A DNA stretch of 64,000 bases from FEN-1219 sp963728995 (GCA_963728995.1 CAVSMD010000002.1:248001-312000); one strand, 5' to 3'; shown: positions 1 through 8,828, numbered from the stretch's first letter. Program-made: numbers and translations. The notes: generated from the sequence alone by a model not told the origin.

Positions 1-409
1 CGCTTCCGTGCGGACACGCATTTGGCCGCGGAGATGAACGACCTGCGGGCGCATCAGGCCGCACGAGCAGCGAAGGACCCCAATTACGCGTTCGTCGTCG
101 CCGAGGACGCGGCGTACAGGGAAGCCAACGCGCAAAAGAGCGTGTCGCTGAACATGGACGAAGCGCACTGCAGAGAACAAGAAGATCGATGAAGGCCGGC
201 TCACGCGCGAGAACGCACGCCGTGCCGCGCTCGGCTTGCCGGCCCTGACCGGCATCGACCAGCTGGAGTCGGCCGAGCGGCCCGAGAATATCCTGCTGCA
301 GCAGGCCGCAAGCGTCGTCGCGGACATTGCCGAGCATGACGCGCCACGTCAGCGCCAGCTGGTCAGCGGGTCGGAAGGCGTCCGCAAGCAGGAGGCACGG
401 CCGCAGTAG
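1..409 (+). CDS. prc: C-terminal part of a Prc-like tail-specific protease, frameshifted
   Basis: This is the 3' end of a gene that starts before the window. The first frame reads into a VSLN motif and stops at a TGA near 190. From about position 170 the reading continues one base later (KKIDEGRLTRENARRAALGLPAL) to a TAG at 407-409. Known carboxy-terminal-processing peptidases end with just such a charged helix after a VSLN segment, followed by ENRRRAALGLP-like residues, so the two pieces are one gene with one extra base near 165-170. The PDZ and Ser/Lys catalytic regions lie outside the window. Family assignment rests only on this tail, so confidence is moderate. Confidence 0.6.
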
Positions 410-415
410 CCGACC

Positions 416-1462
416 TCAACGCATCACGGCCAGCAGGTCCCAATAGTCGTCTGCGACGACGTTGATGCGCAGCGGCGCGTCCACGGATCGGCGCGCCAGG
501 TCGATTTCGTTGGCCTGAGCGGCAGGGGTCCTCGCGATCGTCTGCAGGCAGTCGATGCTGGGCACGGAGTCCGTGTCGTTCCGGTACTTGACCTCCGTCA
601 GCAGCAGGTCCGTGCGGCGTTTCACCTGATCCGCCAGCGTCTTCTGCTGCTTCAGCTCCTCGACCTTCTCCCTGATCCGCTCGACCATTCGATCGCAGTC
701 GCGCCGATCGCCGAACTTCATGTCGCCCACCGACCGCTCCGTCGAGGTCTTGGCGAGCGACGCCAAGTCGTGCTCGGAGAAGTGGACGACCAGGTGCTGA
801 GCGAGGGCTATGATCGCGCAGTTGATGAGCCGCCGGCTCTCGAGCGACAACCCCTCGAGATCGGGCAGAGGCTCGCCTTGGATCTTCTCGGCCAGCTCGC
901 GCAGCTCCTCGAGCTTCTCCTCGAGCATCTTCTTGCCGTCGCGCAGGCCGGCGATCTTGCGTTTGAAGCTCGGGCCCCGAAACCAGCGGAACAGCCCATT
1001 CATGTTGGCGAGCTGTCGCTCGCAGCGGTCGAGCTCCTCGACGACGAGCCGGCGCTTCTCCGCCAAGCCCGAGACCTTGTCGTTGACGGCGCCGAGACGG
1101 CGCTTGCGCTTGGCGATCTCGGCATCCTGAACCTGCGCCCGCTCGCGCTTCTCCCTCTGAATCTGCAGCTCCTTGCCGAACTGCTCGAGACGCTGGGAGG
1201 CGATGCGCCAAAGATGGCGCAGCTGGAAGTAGACCATCGCGTTGGCCGCTGCCAGCGGATTCGTGAGCAATCGCTCGAGACCCTCGAGCTGCTCCTGGGC
1301 TCGAACGATCGCCCCTTCCTGCTCCTTCAGCTTGTCGAGCAGCTCGAAGCGCTCGCGCCGTAGAGCTTTCAGCTCGCGCTTCACTCCGGCACGATTCCAA
1401 TAAAGCTTGAGGAGCTGGTCCGGCGGCTCCTCGGACTCGCGATCGAGCAGCGCCCCTAGCAT
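416..1462 (-). CDS. Coiled-coil protein of unknown function
   Basis: About 348 residues from ATG at 1462; an in-frame GTG at 1486 would add eight. Most of the chain (roughly 20-220) is rich in E, K, R, L and Q with heptad spacing, indicating long coiled coils. A short break near residue 160 (NMNGLFRWFRGPSFKRKI) has an aromatic/basic character. I see no signal peptide or catalytic motif. I do not recognise the family. It stands alone between the protease end (opposite strand) and the DUF1249 gene. Codon use matches its neighbours. Confidence 0.7.
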   Translation of the reverse strand: MLGALLDRESEEPPDQLLKLYWNRAGVKRELKALRRERFELLDKLKEQEGAIVRAQEQLEGLERLLTNPLAAANAMVYFQLRHLWRIASQRLEQFGKELQIQREKRERAQVQDAEIAKRKRRLGAVNDKVSGLAEKRRLVVEELDRCERQLANMNGLFRWFRGPSFKRKIAGLRDGKKMLEEKLEELRELAEKIQGEPLPDLEGLSLESRRLINCAIIALAQHLVVHFSEHDLASLAKTSTERSVGDMKFGDRRDCDRMVERIREKVEELKQQKTLADQVKRRTDLLLTEVKYRNDTDSVPSIDCLQTIARTPAAQANEIDLARRSVDAPLRINVVADDYWDLLAVMR

Positions 1463-1565
1463 CGGGGCGCCGGGATTCTGTAACACGGACTCATGACAGC
1501 GGAATATAGCGTCCGGTTTGAGATCAAACCGTGACTCAAAGCAAGGATCGGGCGTGGAGCCGAGC

Positions 1566-2039
1566 CTAGCGGGCCCGCAGAGCTCGAGGATCTAGCTTGT
1601 GACCTACGTCAAACAGGTAGTCGAGCCACTTGTTCAGCATCATGTTGATGCGCCAGCGCCGGCCGAGCTCGGCGCCACTGCTGACCGCCAGCTCGCGTAG
1701 CTTGTAGTGACAATGCCGCTCCCGGCCGCTGACGGCCTCCGCCACCCTTGCGTCGTGGTAGATCCGGACGATCAGGTCGGGGTCGGCCACCACCACCCCG
1801 TCGGCCTCGGTGAACCAGTAGGTCAGCTTCAGCGTGGTCGTGTACGCCTCGCGGCGCGCGATGGTCGCATGCAGATCGCTGTCGCGCGGCGCGATCGACA
1901 CCGCCCCCTCGCTCGGCCAATCGAAGCCGGTGGTCAGATTGTGGAGCTTGATGTAATTGCTTTCGTACAGCGTCATCAGGCCGGTGAAGGTCCCCGGCCG
2001 GTACACACATTCCGGAATGATGAGGCTGTCGACTAGCAT
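1566..2039 (-). CDS. DUF1249 (YqiB-like) protein
   Basis: About 157 residues from ATG at 2039; a TTG at 2075 would lengthen it by twelve. It shows the DUF1249 pattern: a LYESNY segment near the N-terminus, DLHATIARREAYTTTLKL in the middle, then VRIYHDARVAEAV and a C-terminal NKWLDYL. This aligns by eye with E. coli YqiB (YTT, VRLYHDAMVAEV, WLRYC). Function is unknown; the E. coli gene sits in the parE-cpdA region. It lies directly downstream of the SH3-domain gene on the same strand and is probably cotranscribed with it. Confidence 0.8.
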   Translation of the reverse strand: MLVDSLIIPECVYRPGTFTGLMTLYESNYIKLHNLTTGFDWPSEGAVSIAPRDSDLHATIARREAYTTTLKLTYWFTEADGVVVADPDLIVRIYHDARVAEAVSGRERHCHYKLRELAVSSGAELGRRWRINMMLNKWLDYLFDVGHKLDPRALRAR

Positions 2040-2087
2040 CCGGGCTACAGTGTCGTAAATTCCCGTCCCTCGCAACCGCCGACTACG

Positions 2088-2747
2088 TCACCAGTCGGAA
2101 CGACGTTTCCGCCGCAGACTCGGCGCTATGAGTCCGATAATCATGCCGCCGAGCAGCACGCCCGCTCCCACGATGAACCAATTCTGCTTGTCTTGACTCG
2201 CAAGCCGCGTATTCGCGGCCGTAAGCTCCTCGACTTCTCGCTCCCGTTGAATCAGACGCTGTCGCAAGCTCTCGTTCTGATCCCGTATTTCCACCACGTT
2301 GGCCGAGGCCGTGCGCAGGTCCGCGAGATCCTTGCTCACCTGCTCGTGATTCGTGCGCACCTGCTCGAGGTCGGATTTGGTGCTGCCGAGCTCGGCCGTC
2401 AGGGTGGTCACCTGCTGCTCGAGCTCCGCGGCCCGCGCTTTTGCGGTGGTCAGTCCACGTTCCGCGGCGGCCAACCGGTCCCGGGCAATGGGCTCCGCCG
2501 TCAGGAAGCGCGTCAAGATCCACCCTTCGGTGCCCTGGTCCTGAACGCGTACGCGCGAGTACCCGGAGTCGGCGTCCTGCTCGAGCACTTGGACGGTCGT
2601 GCCCGCTTCGAGACTACGTAGAATCAGGTACTCGAGGCCCGGGCCGCGCCGCAGCTCGACGAGCGTGTGATCGGTCACATAGCGTGTCTGCGCGTGCGCG
2701 CTCGTCGCAAGCACTAGCAGAGCGAACGCAATCGATCGACCTCTCAT
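2088..2747 (-). CDS. SH3-domain membrane protein, YgiM-like (TIGR04211 type)
   Basis: 219 residues. A signal peptide (about 1-19, ending AHAQ) is followed by a bacterial SH3 domain (about 22-85, with VELRRGPGLEYLILRSLEAG and WILTRFL). A long coiled coil (about 90-180) leads to one C-terminal transmembrane helix (about 190-210) and a basic tail. This order matches the YgiM/TIGR04211 family, thought to be an envelope protein anchored by its C-terminus. The biochemical role is unknown. The start is an ATG with no competing upstream start. Confidence 0.82.
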   Translation of the reverse strand: MRGRSIAFALLVLATSAHAQTRYVTDHTLVELRRGPGLEYLILRSLEAGTTVQVLEQDADSGYSRVRVQDQGTEGWILTRFLTAEPIARDRLAAAERGLTTAKARAAELEQQVTTLTAELGSTKSDLEQVRTNHEQVSKDLADLRTASANVVEIRDQNESLRQRLIQREREVEELTAANTRLASQDKQNWFIVGAGVLLGGMIIGLIAPSLRRKRRSDW

Positions 2748-2850
2748 TCGGACGTCCTGTCATACGGCATCGGTCGGAGCCTAGCCTATCCCCGATACGT
2801 TGAAAACCCAGCCCTGCGTGTTTTGTGCGCGGCGTCGAACAGGCCGATAT

Positions 2851-3393
2851 TCAGGACCTGAACAGATGCTCGCGGTAGAACCTGAGCTCGCGAATCGAAT
2901 CGTGAATGTCGGCGAGCGCGAGGTGTACGGACTTCTTCTCGAAACGTGCACCGATCTCGGGCTGCCACAGCTTCGCAAGGATCTTCAAGGTGGACACGTC
3001 CAGGTTGCGGTAGTGGAAAAAGGCCGCGAGCTCCGGCATGTGCCTGATGAGAAAACGCCGATCCTGACAAATACTATTGCCGCAGATTGGCGAGACGCCG
3101 TGCTCCACATACTGGCGAATGAATACCAGCGTGGCCTGCTCCGCTTCCGCCTCCGCGATCGCGCTCGCGCGTACACGTTCGGTCAGCCCCGAGCTCAAGT
3201 GCTGACGGGTGTTCCACTCATCCATACCCGCCAGCACTGCGTCGGACTGGTGGATCGCGAGCACCGGCCCTTCGGCGAGCACGGTGAGCTCCTTGTCCGT
3301 GATCACCGTGGCGATCTCGATGATGCGATCCCGATCGGGATCGAGCCCCGTCATCTCGAGGTCGATCCAAATGAGATTCTCTCTGCGACTCAC
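2851..3393 (-). CDS. orn: Oligoribonuclease
   Basis: 180 residues, the usual Orn length. DEDDh 3'-5' exonuclease of the RNase T/Orn family, which degrades 2-5 nt RNAs to mononucleotides at the end of mRNA decay and clears pGpG. The DEDDh residues are visible: WIDLEMTGLD (D11, E13), NSICQDRRFL in the middle, and HLALADIHDS near the C-terminus with the catalytic H and last D. The start is GTG, with a GGAGG ribosome site about nine bases upstream. Essential in many gammaproteobacteria. The neighbouring HIT gene is on the same strand. Confidence 0.96.
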   Translation of the reverse strand: MSRRENLIWIDLEMTGLDPDRDRIIEIATVITDKELTVLAEGPVLAIHQSDAVLAGMDEWNTRQHLSSGLTERVRASAIAEAEAEQATLVFIRQYVEHGVSPICGNSICQDRRFLIRHMPELAAFFHYRNLDVSTLKILAKLWQPEIGARFEKKSVHLALADIHDSIRELRFYREHLFRS

Positions 3394-3431
3394 TCCAGAA
3401 TCCTCCGTGGCTTCGTGCGCAGCATGAGGCG

Positions 3432-3785
3432 CTAGCCCAGCGCGGCGTTCAATGGGCGCCCGCCAAGAACGTGCAAGTGCACGTGGAAGATCACCTGACC
3501 GCCTTCCCGATTTACGTTCATCGAAACGCGATAACCCGGCAGGCCATGATCGGTGGCAAGGCGCTTGCCCACCAGCAGCAAATCACCGACCAAGGCCGAA
3601 TGGTCGGCGGCGAAATCGTTCAGCGTCGCGACGTGGGTTTTCGGTATCACGAGGGCGTGGAACGGCGCCTGCGGGTGGATGTCCTTGAACGCGAGGATCC
3701 TGTCATCCTCGTAAAGATGCTCGGCGGGTAATTGCCGTGCCACGATCTTGCAGAACAGACAGTCCGGATCCGCCGTCATCGTCAA
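3432..3785 (-). CDS. HIT-family (HinT-like) nucleotide hydrolase
   Basis: 117 residues. Histidine-triad proteins hydrolyse adenosine phosphoramidates and related AMP conjugates in the cytoplasm. The triad is HVHLHVLGG (H101, H103, H105). A DCLFCKI motif near the N-terminus and the early KDIHPQAP segment are typical of HinT. The TTG at 3785 overlaps the recR stop codon, and an ATG two codons later (3779) is an equally good start. Its position directly after recR suggests cotranscription with the dnaX-ybaB-recR group. Confidence 0.92.
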   Translation of the reverse strand: MTMTADPDCLFCKIVARQLPAEHLYEDDRILAFKDIHPQAPFHALVIPKTHVATLNDFAADHSALVGDLLLVGKRLATDHGLPGYRVSMNVNREGGQVIFHVHLHVLGGRPLNAALG

Positions 3786-4408
3786 CCTCCCTCCCCGCCG
3801 GCCGCCTCTATCTGGCGGCGACCGTGCAACGCGCGGGCAAGCGTCCCGCCGTCGATGTACTCGAGCTCACCGCCTACGGGCACTCCATATGCGATGCGCG
3901 TCGCCGACAACCCATGCTTGTGCGCCAGCGTCGCCACGAGATGCGCAGTGGCATCACCCTCGACGGTGACGCTCGTCGCCAGCACGACCTCGGAGAAACG
4001 TTCGGCTGCCAGACGTCGCTCCAGCAGCTCGAGGCCGAGCTCGGCCGGACCGATGCCGTCGATCGGCGACAAATGCCCCATCAGCACGAAATACCGGCCT
4101 CGATAGGCCCCCGACTGCTCGATCGCGAGCAGATCCGCCGGCGTCTCCACCACGCACAGCTGCAGCGCGTCGCGTCGGTCGCTGCTGCAGAACCTGCACA
4201 GCGCCTCTTCCGTCAACATTCGACAGCGCTCGCAATTGCGGATCGAATGCATCGCTCGCTCGAGCGCGTCGGCCAGCCGATCGCCGCCTTCGCGGTCCTT
4301 ATCGAGCAGGTGGAACGCCATGCGCTGGGCGGACTTCGCCCCTACGCCCGGTAGACACTGCAGCGCCTGAATGAGCTGATTCAGCAGCGGAGAGTAGCCG
4401 TCCGTCAC
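3782..4408 (-). CDS. recR: Recombination mediator RecR
   Basis: 208 residues. RecR, with RecO and RecF, loads RecA onto gapped DNA. The N-terminal helix-hairpin-helix (LPGVGAKSAQRMAFHLL) is followed by the four-cysteine zinc motif (C59, C62, C71, C74), a Toprim domain (CVVETPADLLAIEQ, VLMGHLSPIDGIGP), and the C-terminal GVPVGGELEYIDGGTL signature. The start is GTG. The gene follows ybaB by six bases and its TGA overlaps the next start, so dnaX-ybaB-recR-hit reads as one operon. Confidence 0.96.
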   Translation of the reverse strand: MTDGYSPLLNQLIQALQCLPGVGAKSAQRMAFHLLDKDREGGDRLADALERAMHSIRNCERCRMLTEEALCRFCSSDRRDALQLCVVETPADLLAIEQSGAYRGRYFVLMGHLSPIDGIGPAELGLELLERRLAAERFSEVVLATSVTVEGDATAHLVATLAHKHGLSATRIAYGVPVGGELEYIDGGTLARALHGRRQIEAAGGEGG

Positions 4409-4413
4409 GTGGC

Positions 4414-4734
4414 TCAGAACGGTAGCTTAAGACCCGGCGGCAACCCCAAACCGCCGGTCACGGACGACAGCTTCTGCTGCACCGTCTGCTCCACCTTGCG
4501 ATTCGCGTCGTTGAACGCCGCCGCAACGAGGTCCTCGAGCATCTCCTTGTCGTCGCGCAGCAGCGTCTCTTCGATCGTCACTCGTCGCACCTCGTACTTG
4601 CACGTGACGGTGACCTTGACCATGCCGCCACCGGCAATGCCTTCGACTTCGGTTGCGGCGAGCTCGTCCTGCGCCTTCTGCATGTTCGCCTGCATCTCTT
4701 GCGCTTGGCGCATCAGTTGGCTCAGGCCTTTCAT
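4414..4734 (-). CDS. ybaB: YbaB/EbfC nucleoid-associated protein
   Basis: 106 residues, the standard size. Members form tweezer-like dimers that bind DNA non-specifically or at short palindromes. The sequence begins MKGLSQLMRQAQEMQANMQKAQ, the usual amphipathic helix, then the GGGMVKVTVTCKYEVRRVTI strand pair and a C-terminal helix, ending in PPGLKLPF, a typical tail. It sits between dnaX and recR, its conserved position in many bacteria. Confidence 0.95.
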   Translation of the reverse strand: MKGLSQLMRQAQEMQANMQKAQDELAATEVEGIAGGGMVKVTVTCKYEVRRVTIEETLLRDDKEMLEDLVAAAFNDANRKVEQTVQQKLSSVTGGLGLPPGLKLPF

Positions 4735-4768
4735 AGTCGTCCTCGCAATCCCATGGGTCTGTCGTCAC

Positions 4769-6386
4769 TCACTTCGTCGAACGGATGCTATCGGGTTCCA
4801 GCGTAGCGTCGAAGGCCGCCTGCACGGCCTGGACGTTCGGATCGGCCTCGATCGCCTCGCGCGCTTCCCGCATGCGCTCGTTCTCGCCCGCCTTGCGCGT
4901 CTCCGCGGGCGTGGGCCGCGCGGGCACGCCCGGGGTAATCGTGAGCCGCAGCGCGCGTCCGTATTGCTCCTGAAGCGCACTTTCGATTCGCGCCCGCAGC
5001 TGCTGCGTATTCAAATGCTCCTTGTCGCGAGGCAGCACGAGCTGCCAGGCCCCGCCGGCGTTCGAATGCAAGTCGCAATTGTCGGCGAGCTGTCGCGCGG
5101 CGCCCCGCAGATCGAGCGCCTGGAGCACCGCCGCCCAATCGGCGGGCGGAGACCGGCTCTCACCGCCCTCAACGGCCGGCCGCGGTGGCTCGGCACGCGC
5201 GGCCACTGTCGTTACCGGCCGACCCGCCACCGGGGCGGGCGGCGAGCCGGTGGCTGCGCCGCGGCTCGCAGGCGGCGGCGCGCCCGCGCGAGCCTCGGTC
5301 GCGCCGTCGGCCAGGCGGAATGCCAACATCCGCAGCAGCGTCATCTCGAAGCCCATGCGCGGATCGCGGCAGACCGGCAAATCCCGTCGACCGTTCAATG
5401 CAATCTGATAGTACAGCTGAACATCCTCGGCGCCGAGCTGCGAGGCGAGCGGCGCCAGGGCCGCCAGGTCCTCGTCGTCGCTACGACCGCCGACGAGTTG
5501 CAGCACGGCAATGCGCTGCAATGCCTCGAGCAACTCGTCGAGCACCGCAGCATAGTCGGGCGCGCGCTCGTCGAGCTGCGCGACCTCCGCGAGCAGCGCG
5601 GTGCCATCCCGACGTGTAAGGGCTTCCAGCATCCTCTGAATGTGCCCGCGGTCGATGCTGCCCAGCATCGAGGTGATCGCCGCGCCCTCGATCTTGCCAC
5701 CGCCGAACGCGATCGCCTGATCGAGCAAGCTGAGCGCGTCACGCATGCTGCCGTCGGCGGCTCGCGCGATCGCTTTGAGTCCGGCGGCATCCGCGGGAAC
5801 CTTCTCGGCCGCGCAAATTTTCTCGAGCTGCACCTGAATCTGCGCCGCCGTGAATCGCTTCAGATTGAATTGAAGGCAGCGCGACAGCACGGTTACCGGG
5901 AGCTTTTTGGGGATCCGTGGTCGCGAGCAGAAACTTCACGTGCGGCGGCGGCTCCTCGAGCGTCTTCAAGAGTGCATTGAACGAATGATTCGAGAGCATG
6001 TGCACCTCGTCGATGAGGTACACCTTGAAGCGTCCGCGCGTCGGCGCGTACTGAACGTTGTCGAGCAACTCGCGAGTGTCGTCCACGCGTGTGCGAGAGG
6101 CCGCGTCGACTTCTATGAGGTCCACGAACCGACCCTCGTCGATCGCCTTGCAAGATGCACACACGCCGCACGGCTCCGCGACCACGCCGGTCTCGCAGTT
6201 CAGCGCTTTGGCGAGCAATCGCGCGACCGTGGTCTTGCCGACCCCACGCGTGCCGGTGAACAAATAGGCGTGATGCAGCCGATTCTCGGCGAGCGAGTTC
6301 GCGAGCGCCTGGACGACGTGCGGCTGGCCGACGAGCTCCTCGAACCGCCGCGGCCGCCATTTCAACGCCAAAACCGTATAGCTCAC
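4769..6386 (-). CDS. dnaX: DNA polymerase III tau/gamma subunit, interrupted by a frameshift
   Basis: The clamp-loader ATPase of the replisome. The first 161 codons carry Walker A (GTRGVGKT, 45-52), the zinc cysteines (64, 73, 76, 79) and Walker B with LIDEVHM (124-130). After TTDPQK the frame is lost. It resumes one base later with VLSRCLQFNLKRF (sensor and SRC motif) and runs through domain III and a proline/alanine-rich linker to a C-terminal tau-like region. The total is 1618 nt, i.e. one surplus base near 5905-5912 (the AAAAAGC run). The gene is essential, so a sequencing or assembly error is likeliest. The start is GTG. No E. coli-type slippery site was identified further down. Confidence 0.93.
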
Positions 6387-6414
6387 GCTTGACTCTGTGC
6401 TCCGGAGGAATCGA

Positions 6415-6520
6415 GGCCCGCGTCAGCCCTACCCCGGCACCCAACCGGGCTGCTACCGCTGCTCCCTTCCGGGCCTGACGGGGTTTACAGCTGGTTGTCG
6501 CGGGGGAACCGACGCGGACC
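6415..6520 (-). ncRNA. ffs: Signal recognition particle RNA (4.5S type)
   Basis: On the minus strand the conserved apical region reads GTCAGGCCCGGAAGGGAGCA, matching the GGAA tetraloop and symmetric loop that bind the Ffh M domain. The two ends, 6520-6511 and 6424-6415, pair over about ten bases (GGTCCGCGTC with GACGCGGGCC), closing a rod of roughly 106 nt, the size of bacterial 4.5S RNA. Location between dnaX and a tRNA-Ser gene is plausible, and ffh is also in this window. The exact ends are inferred from helix closure. Confidence 0.93.
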
Positions 6521-6526
6521 GCCGCT

Positions 6527-6555
6527 ACTTTACCAGCCCGATCCATCGCGTGCGA
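6527..6555 (-). promoter_or_regulatory. Candidate promoter of the SRP RNA
   Basis: On the minus strand TAAAGT (6532-6527) lies seven bases before the inferred RNA 5' end at 6520. A weak -35 (TCGCAC, 6555-6550) is spaced 17 bases away. The -10 is convincing by position; the -35 is poor. Confidence 0.45.
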
Positions 6556-6571
6556 TTCGCGGAGCGAAGGT

Positions 6572-6601
6572 TTGAAACCGCGGCGAATTCTGGGCTACGC
6601 T
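6572..6601 (+). promoter_or_regulatory. Candidate promoter of tRNA-Ser
   Basis: TTGAAA (6572-6577) and TACGCT (6596-6601) are separated by 18 bases. A GC-rich stretch follows, as in stringently controlled stable-RNA promoters. The tRNA starts 32 bases downstream of the -10. Confidence 0.4.
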
Positions 6602-6632
6602 GCCGCCCGGCCGGACAGCGGGCGAGCTCGCG

Positions 6633-6725
6633 GGAGAGGTGGCCGAGCGGTTGAAGGCGCACGCCTGGAAAGTGTGTATACGCCCAAAAGGCGTATCGAG
6701 GGTTCGAATCCCTCCCTCTCCGCCA
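6633..6725 (+). tRNA. tRNA-Ser (anticodon GGA)
   Basis: A 93-nt class II tRNA. The acceptor GGAGAGG pairs with CCTCTCC, followed by discriminator G and an encoded CCA. The anticodon loop reads CTGGAAA, giving GGA (codons UCC and UCU). A long variable arm (TATACGCC/GGCGTATC type) and the T-loop GGTTCGAATCC are present. It closely resembles E. coli tRNA-Ser(GGA). Confidence 0.97.
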
Positions 6726-6806
6726 CCTACACCGATCACCCGCCGCCGGCGACGAGACGAGGGCGCCGGCTATTGCGGCGCCACACTATGCACTCCGGGA
6801 GGCCCA

Positions 6807-7637
6807 ATGCGTCGACTCATCAGCATCCTCTGCGCTCTGGTCGCGCCCTCGCTCGCTTTGGCGCAGGCAAACGATTTCAACAAGCCATTCCCACCTCACC
6901 GCGTCATCGACAACGTCTACTTCGTCGGCACCGAGGCGCTCGGGACGTTTCTGATCACCACGCCGGCGGGCCATGTCCTCATCAATAGCGACTTCGAAAC
7001 TACCGTGCCGCTGCTCCGGCGCAACGTCGCGGAGCTCGGTTTCAAGTTCGAGGACATCAAGATCCTGCTCGGCAGCCATGCCCACGGCGATCACATGGAA
7101 GGCGACGCGCTGGTCAAGCAGCTGACGGGCGCCGAGGTCATGGCGATGGCGGAGGACGTCCCCGGGCTGCGCGCCATGCGACCTCGTGGCCAAGAGCACC
7201 CGATCGATCGCGTACTGCACGACGGCGAGCAAGTCACGCTCGGCGGAACAATCCTGACGGCCTATCGCACGCCGGGGCACACGAAGGGTTGCACCAGCTG
7301 GGGCCTGAAGGCCATGGAAGGCGGTCGCCAATACGACGTCTTGATCATCTGCAGCTTCGGCGTGAACCCCGACTACGTGCTCGTCGGTAATCACGACTAT
7401 CCGGACATCGCAGCCGACTACGAAGCGACATTCGCAAAGGCGCGCAACCTGCCGGTCGACGTGTTCCTCGGCGCCCACGGCTCGTTCTACGGGCTGACGC
7501 AAAAATATTCGGCGCTGGAATCGCGCGGACCTGGCGATCCGAATCCGTTCATCGATCACGCCGGCTACCTCGCCCACGTCGCCACGCAGGAGGAGCGCTT
7601 CCGCGCGATGCTCGCGCGGCAACAAGCAACGCACTGA
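6807..7637 (+). CDS. Subclass B3 metallo-beta-lactamase
   Basis: 276 residues with an N-terminal signal peptide (about 1-20, cut after LALA), so periplasmic. The binuclear zinc ligands of subclass B3 are in place: H91, H93, D95 and H96 in SHAHGDHMEG, H158 in TPGHTKGC, and H224 in LGAHGSFYGL. Known enzymes hydrolyse penicillins, cephalosporins and carbapenems. B3 relatives with other activities exist, so substrate range is inference. The ATG follows a GGGAGG ribosome site. No mobile element or resistance cassette flanks it, suggesting an intrinsic chromosomal gene. Confidence 0.9.
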   Translation: MRRLISILCALVAPSLALAQANDFNKPFPPHRVIDNVYFVGTEALGTFLITTPAGHVLINSDFETTVPLLRRNVAELGFKFEDIKILLGSHAHGDHMEGDALVKQLTGAEVMAMAEDVPGLRAMRPRGQEHPIDRVLHDGEQVTLGGTILTAYRTPGHTKGCTSWGLKAMEGGRQYDVLIICSFGVNPDYVLVGNHDYPDIAADYEATFAKARNLPVDVFLGAHGSFYGLTQKYSALESRGPGDPNPFIDHAGYLAHVATQEERFRAMLARQQATH

Positions 7638-7797
7638 CGCGAAGTCACGGTGCAACGCGCGCGGCGGCAACGTTGCGCAGCGTTCCGCGGCCGCGCGCAC
7701 CGCCCCGGAGAGCGTGGGCCGATCGCTACTACTTTCGGCTGCAAAAGACGTTTATGCTTTGACTCTTTCCCCCAATCCGTCTCATCGAGGAATTGAT

Positions 7798-8754
7798 ATG
7801 GCCGACAAGAAAATCATCGCAGTCCTAGGCTCGACCGGTTCGCAGGGCGGCGGCCTCTGCCGCGCGATCCTGGCGGACTCCGCGGGCGGGTTCGCCTGCC
7901 GCGCCATCACGCGCGACACCGGGAAGGACAAGGCCAAGGCTCTCGCTGCAGCGGGCGCACAGGTCGTCCAAGCCGATCTCGACGACGTCGAGAGCCTGAA
8001 GAAGGCCTTCGCGGGCGCTCATGGCGTCTACGCGGTCACGAATTTCTGGGAGCACTTCTCCGGCGAGAAGGAGAAAGCGCAGGCCAAGAACATCGCCGAT
8101 GCCGCCAAGGCCGCCGGTGTCAAGCACGTGGTCTGGTCCACTCTCGAGGATATCCGGCAGTTCATGAAGCCCGACGACAAGCGCATGCCGATGCTCCAGG
8201 ACAAGTATCGCGTGCCGCATTTCGATGCCAAAGCCGAAGCCAACGCGTTCTTCTCCGGCCTACCGACGACCTTCCTCGTCACCTCGTTCTATTGGGACAA
8301 TCTCTACTCGTTTGGCCTCGCGCCGAAGAAAGGCGACGATGGCCAGCTCGCCTGGGCCTTCCCGATGGGCACCGCCAAAATGGCCGGCATTGCCGCCGAA
8401 GACATCGGTAAAGTCGCGTACGGCCTCTTCAAGGCCGGTAACGAGTACATCGGCAAGACGGTCGGTATTCTCGGTGAAGCGTTGACCATCGACGAGATGG
8501 GCAAGACGTTGAGCAAGGTGCTCGGTGTGGGCCCGATCAAGTACAACATGGTCGAAGCCGACGTCTACCGAAGCTTCGGATTCCCCGGCGCGGACGAGAT
8601 GGGCAACATGTTCCAGGCGTACCGTGACTTCGACAAGCAGATGCTGGCGAACCGCAGCATGGCGACGGCACGCAAACTAGATCCCGCGCTGCTGACGTTC
8701 GAGCAGTTCGTCACCAAGCAGGCGGCCGCGATCAAGTCGGCGATGGGTGTGTAA
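7798..8754 (+). CDS. NmrA-like NAD(P)-binding protein
   Basis: 318 residues. Atypical short-chain dehydrogenase fold of the NmrA/HSCARG family. The N-terminus has the dinucleotide motif AVLGSTGSQGGGLCRAIL (the GxxGxxG form used by NmrA proteins). An ADLDD segment near residue 60 and YAVTNFWEH near 80 are also family features. These proteins often sense the NADP/NADPH ratio rather than catalyse a reaction, so function cannot be fixed from sequence. It is a single-gene unit: an AGGAATT-like ribosome site precedes the ATG and a strong terminator follows the stop. Confidence 0.88.
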   Translation: MADKKIIAVLGSTGSQGGGLCRAILADSAGGFACRAITRDTGKDKAKALAAAGAQVVQADLDDVESLKKAFAGAHGVYAVTNFWEHFSGEKEKAQAKNIADAAKAAGVKHVVWSTLEDIRQFMKPDDKRMPMLQDKYRVPHFDAKAEANAFFSGLPTTFLVTSFYWDNLYSFGLAPKKGDDGQLAWAFPMGTAKMAGIAAEDIGKVAYGLFKAGNEYIGKTVGILGEALTIDEMGKTLSKVLGVGPIKYNMVEADVYRSFGFPGADEMGNMFQAYRDFDKQMLANRSMATARKLDPALLTFEQFVTKQAAAIKSAMGV

Positions 8755-8781
8755 CTCGCGTCGGCGCGCTTGACCAAACCG

Positions 8782-8815
8782 AAGCGCCGCGCGGATCCTC
8801 TGCGCGGCGCTTTTC
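8782..8815 (+). terminator. Rho-independent terminator after the NmrA-like gene
   Basis: AAGCGCCGCGC (8782-8792) pairs with GCGCGGCGCTT (8802-8812) across a nine-base loop, followed by TTTTCT. This is a strong GC stem plus T-run 28 bases after the stop codon. Read on the minus strand the T-run is weak, so it mainly serves the + strand gene. Confidence 0.88.
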
Positions 8816-8828
8816 TCGTTCGGCCTGC

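Noticed and set aside
5890..5915. Programmed ribosomal frameshifting in dnaX at the AAAAAGC run
   Set aside because: The known dnaX slippage makes gamma near the C-terminus through a -1 event. Here the break is inside the ATPase core and needs net +1, and many other genes nearby have the same kind of break.
4409..5980. 523-codon + strand ORF antisense to ybaB and dnaX
   Set aside because: It covers recognised genes on the other strand, and its composition (R, A, Q, H rich) is that of a GC-rich shadow frame.
6633..6740. tRNA-Ser 3' end as an integration site
   Set aside because: No second copy of its 3' end was found downstream, and the neighbouring genes look native.
6807..8754. Resistance cassette or mobile context for the B3 beta-lactamase
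   Set aside because: No attC-like site, transposase or direct repeat was found. It sits between a tRNA and an NmrA-like gene with host-like composition.
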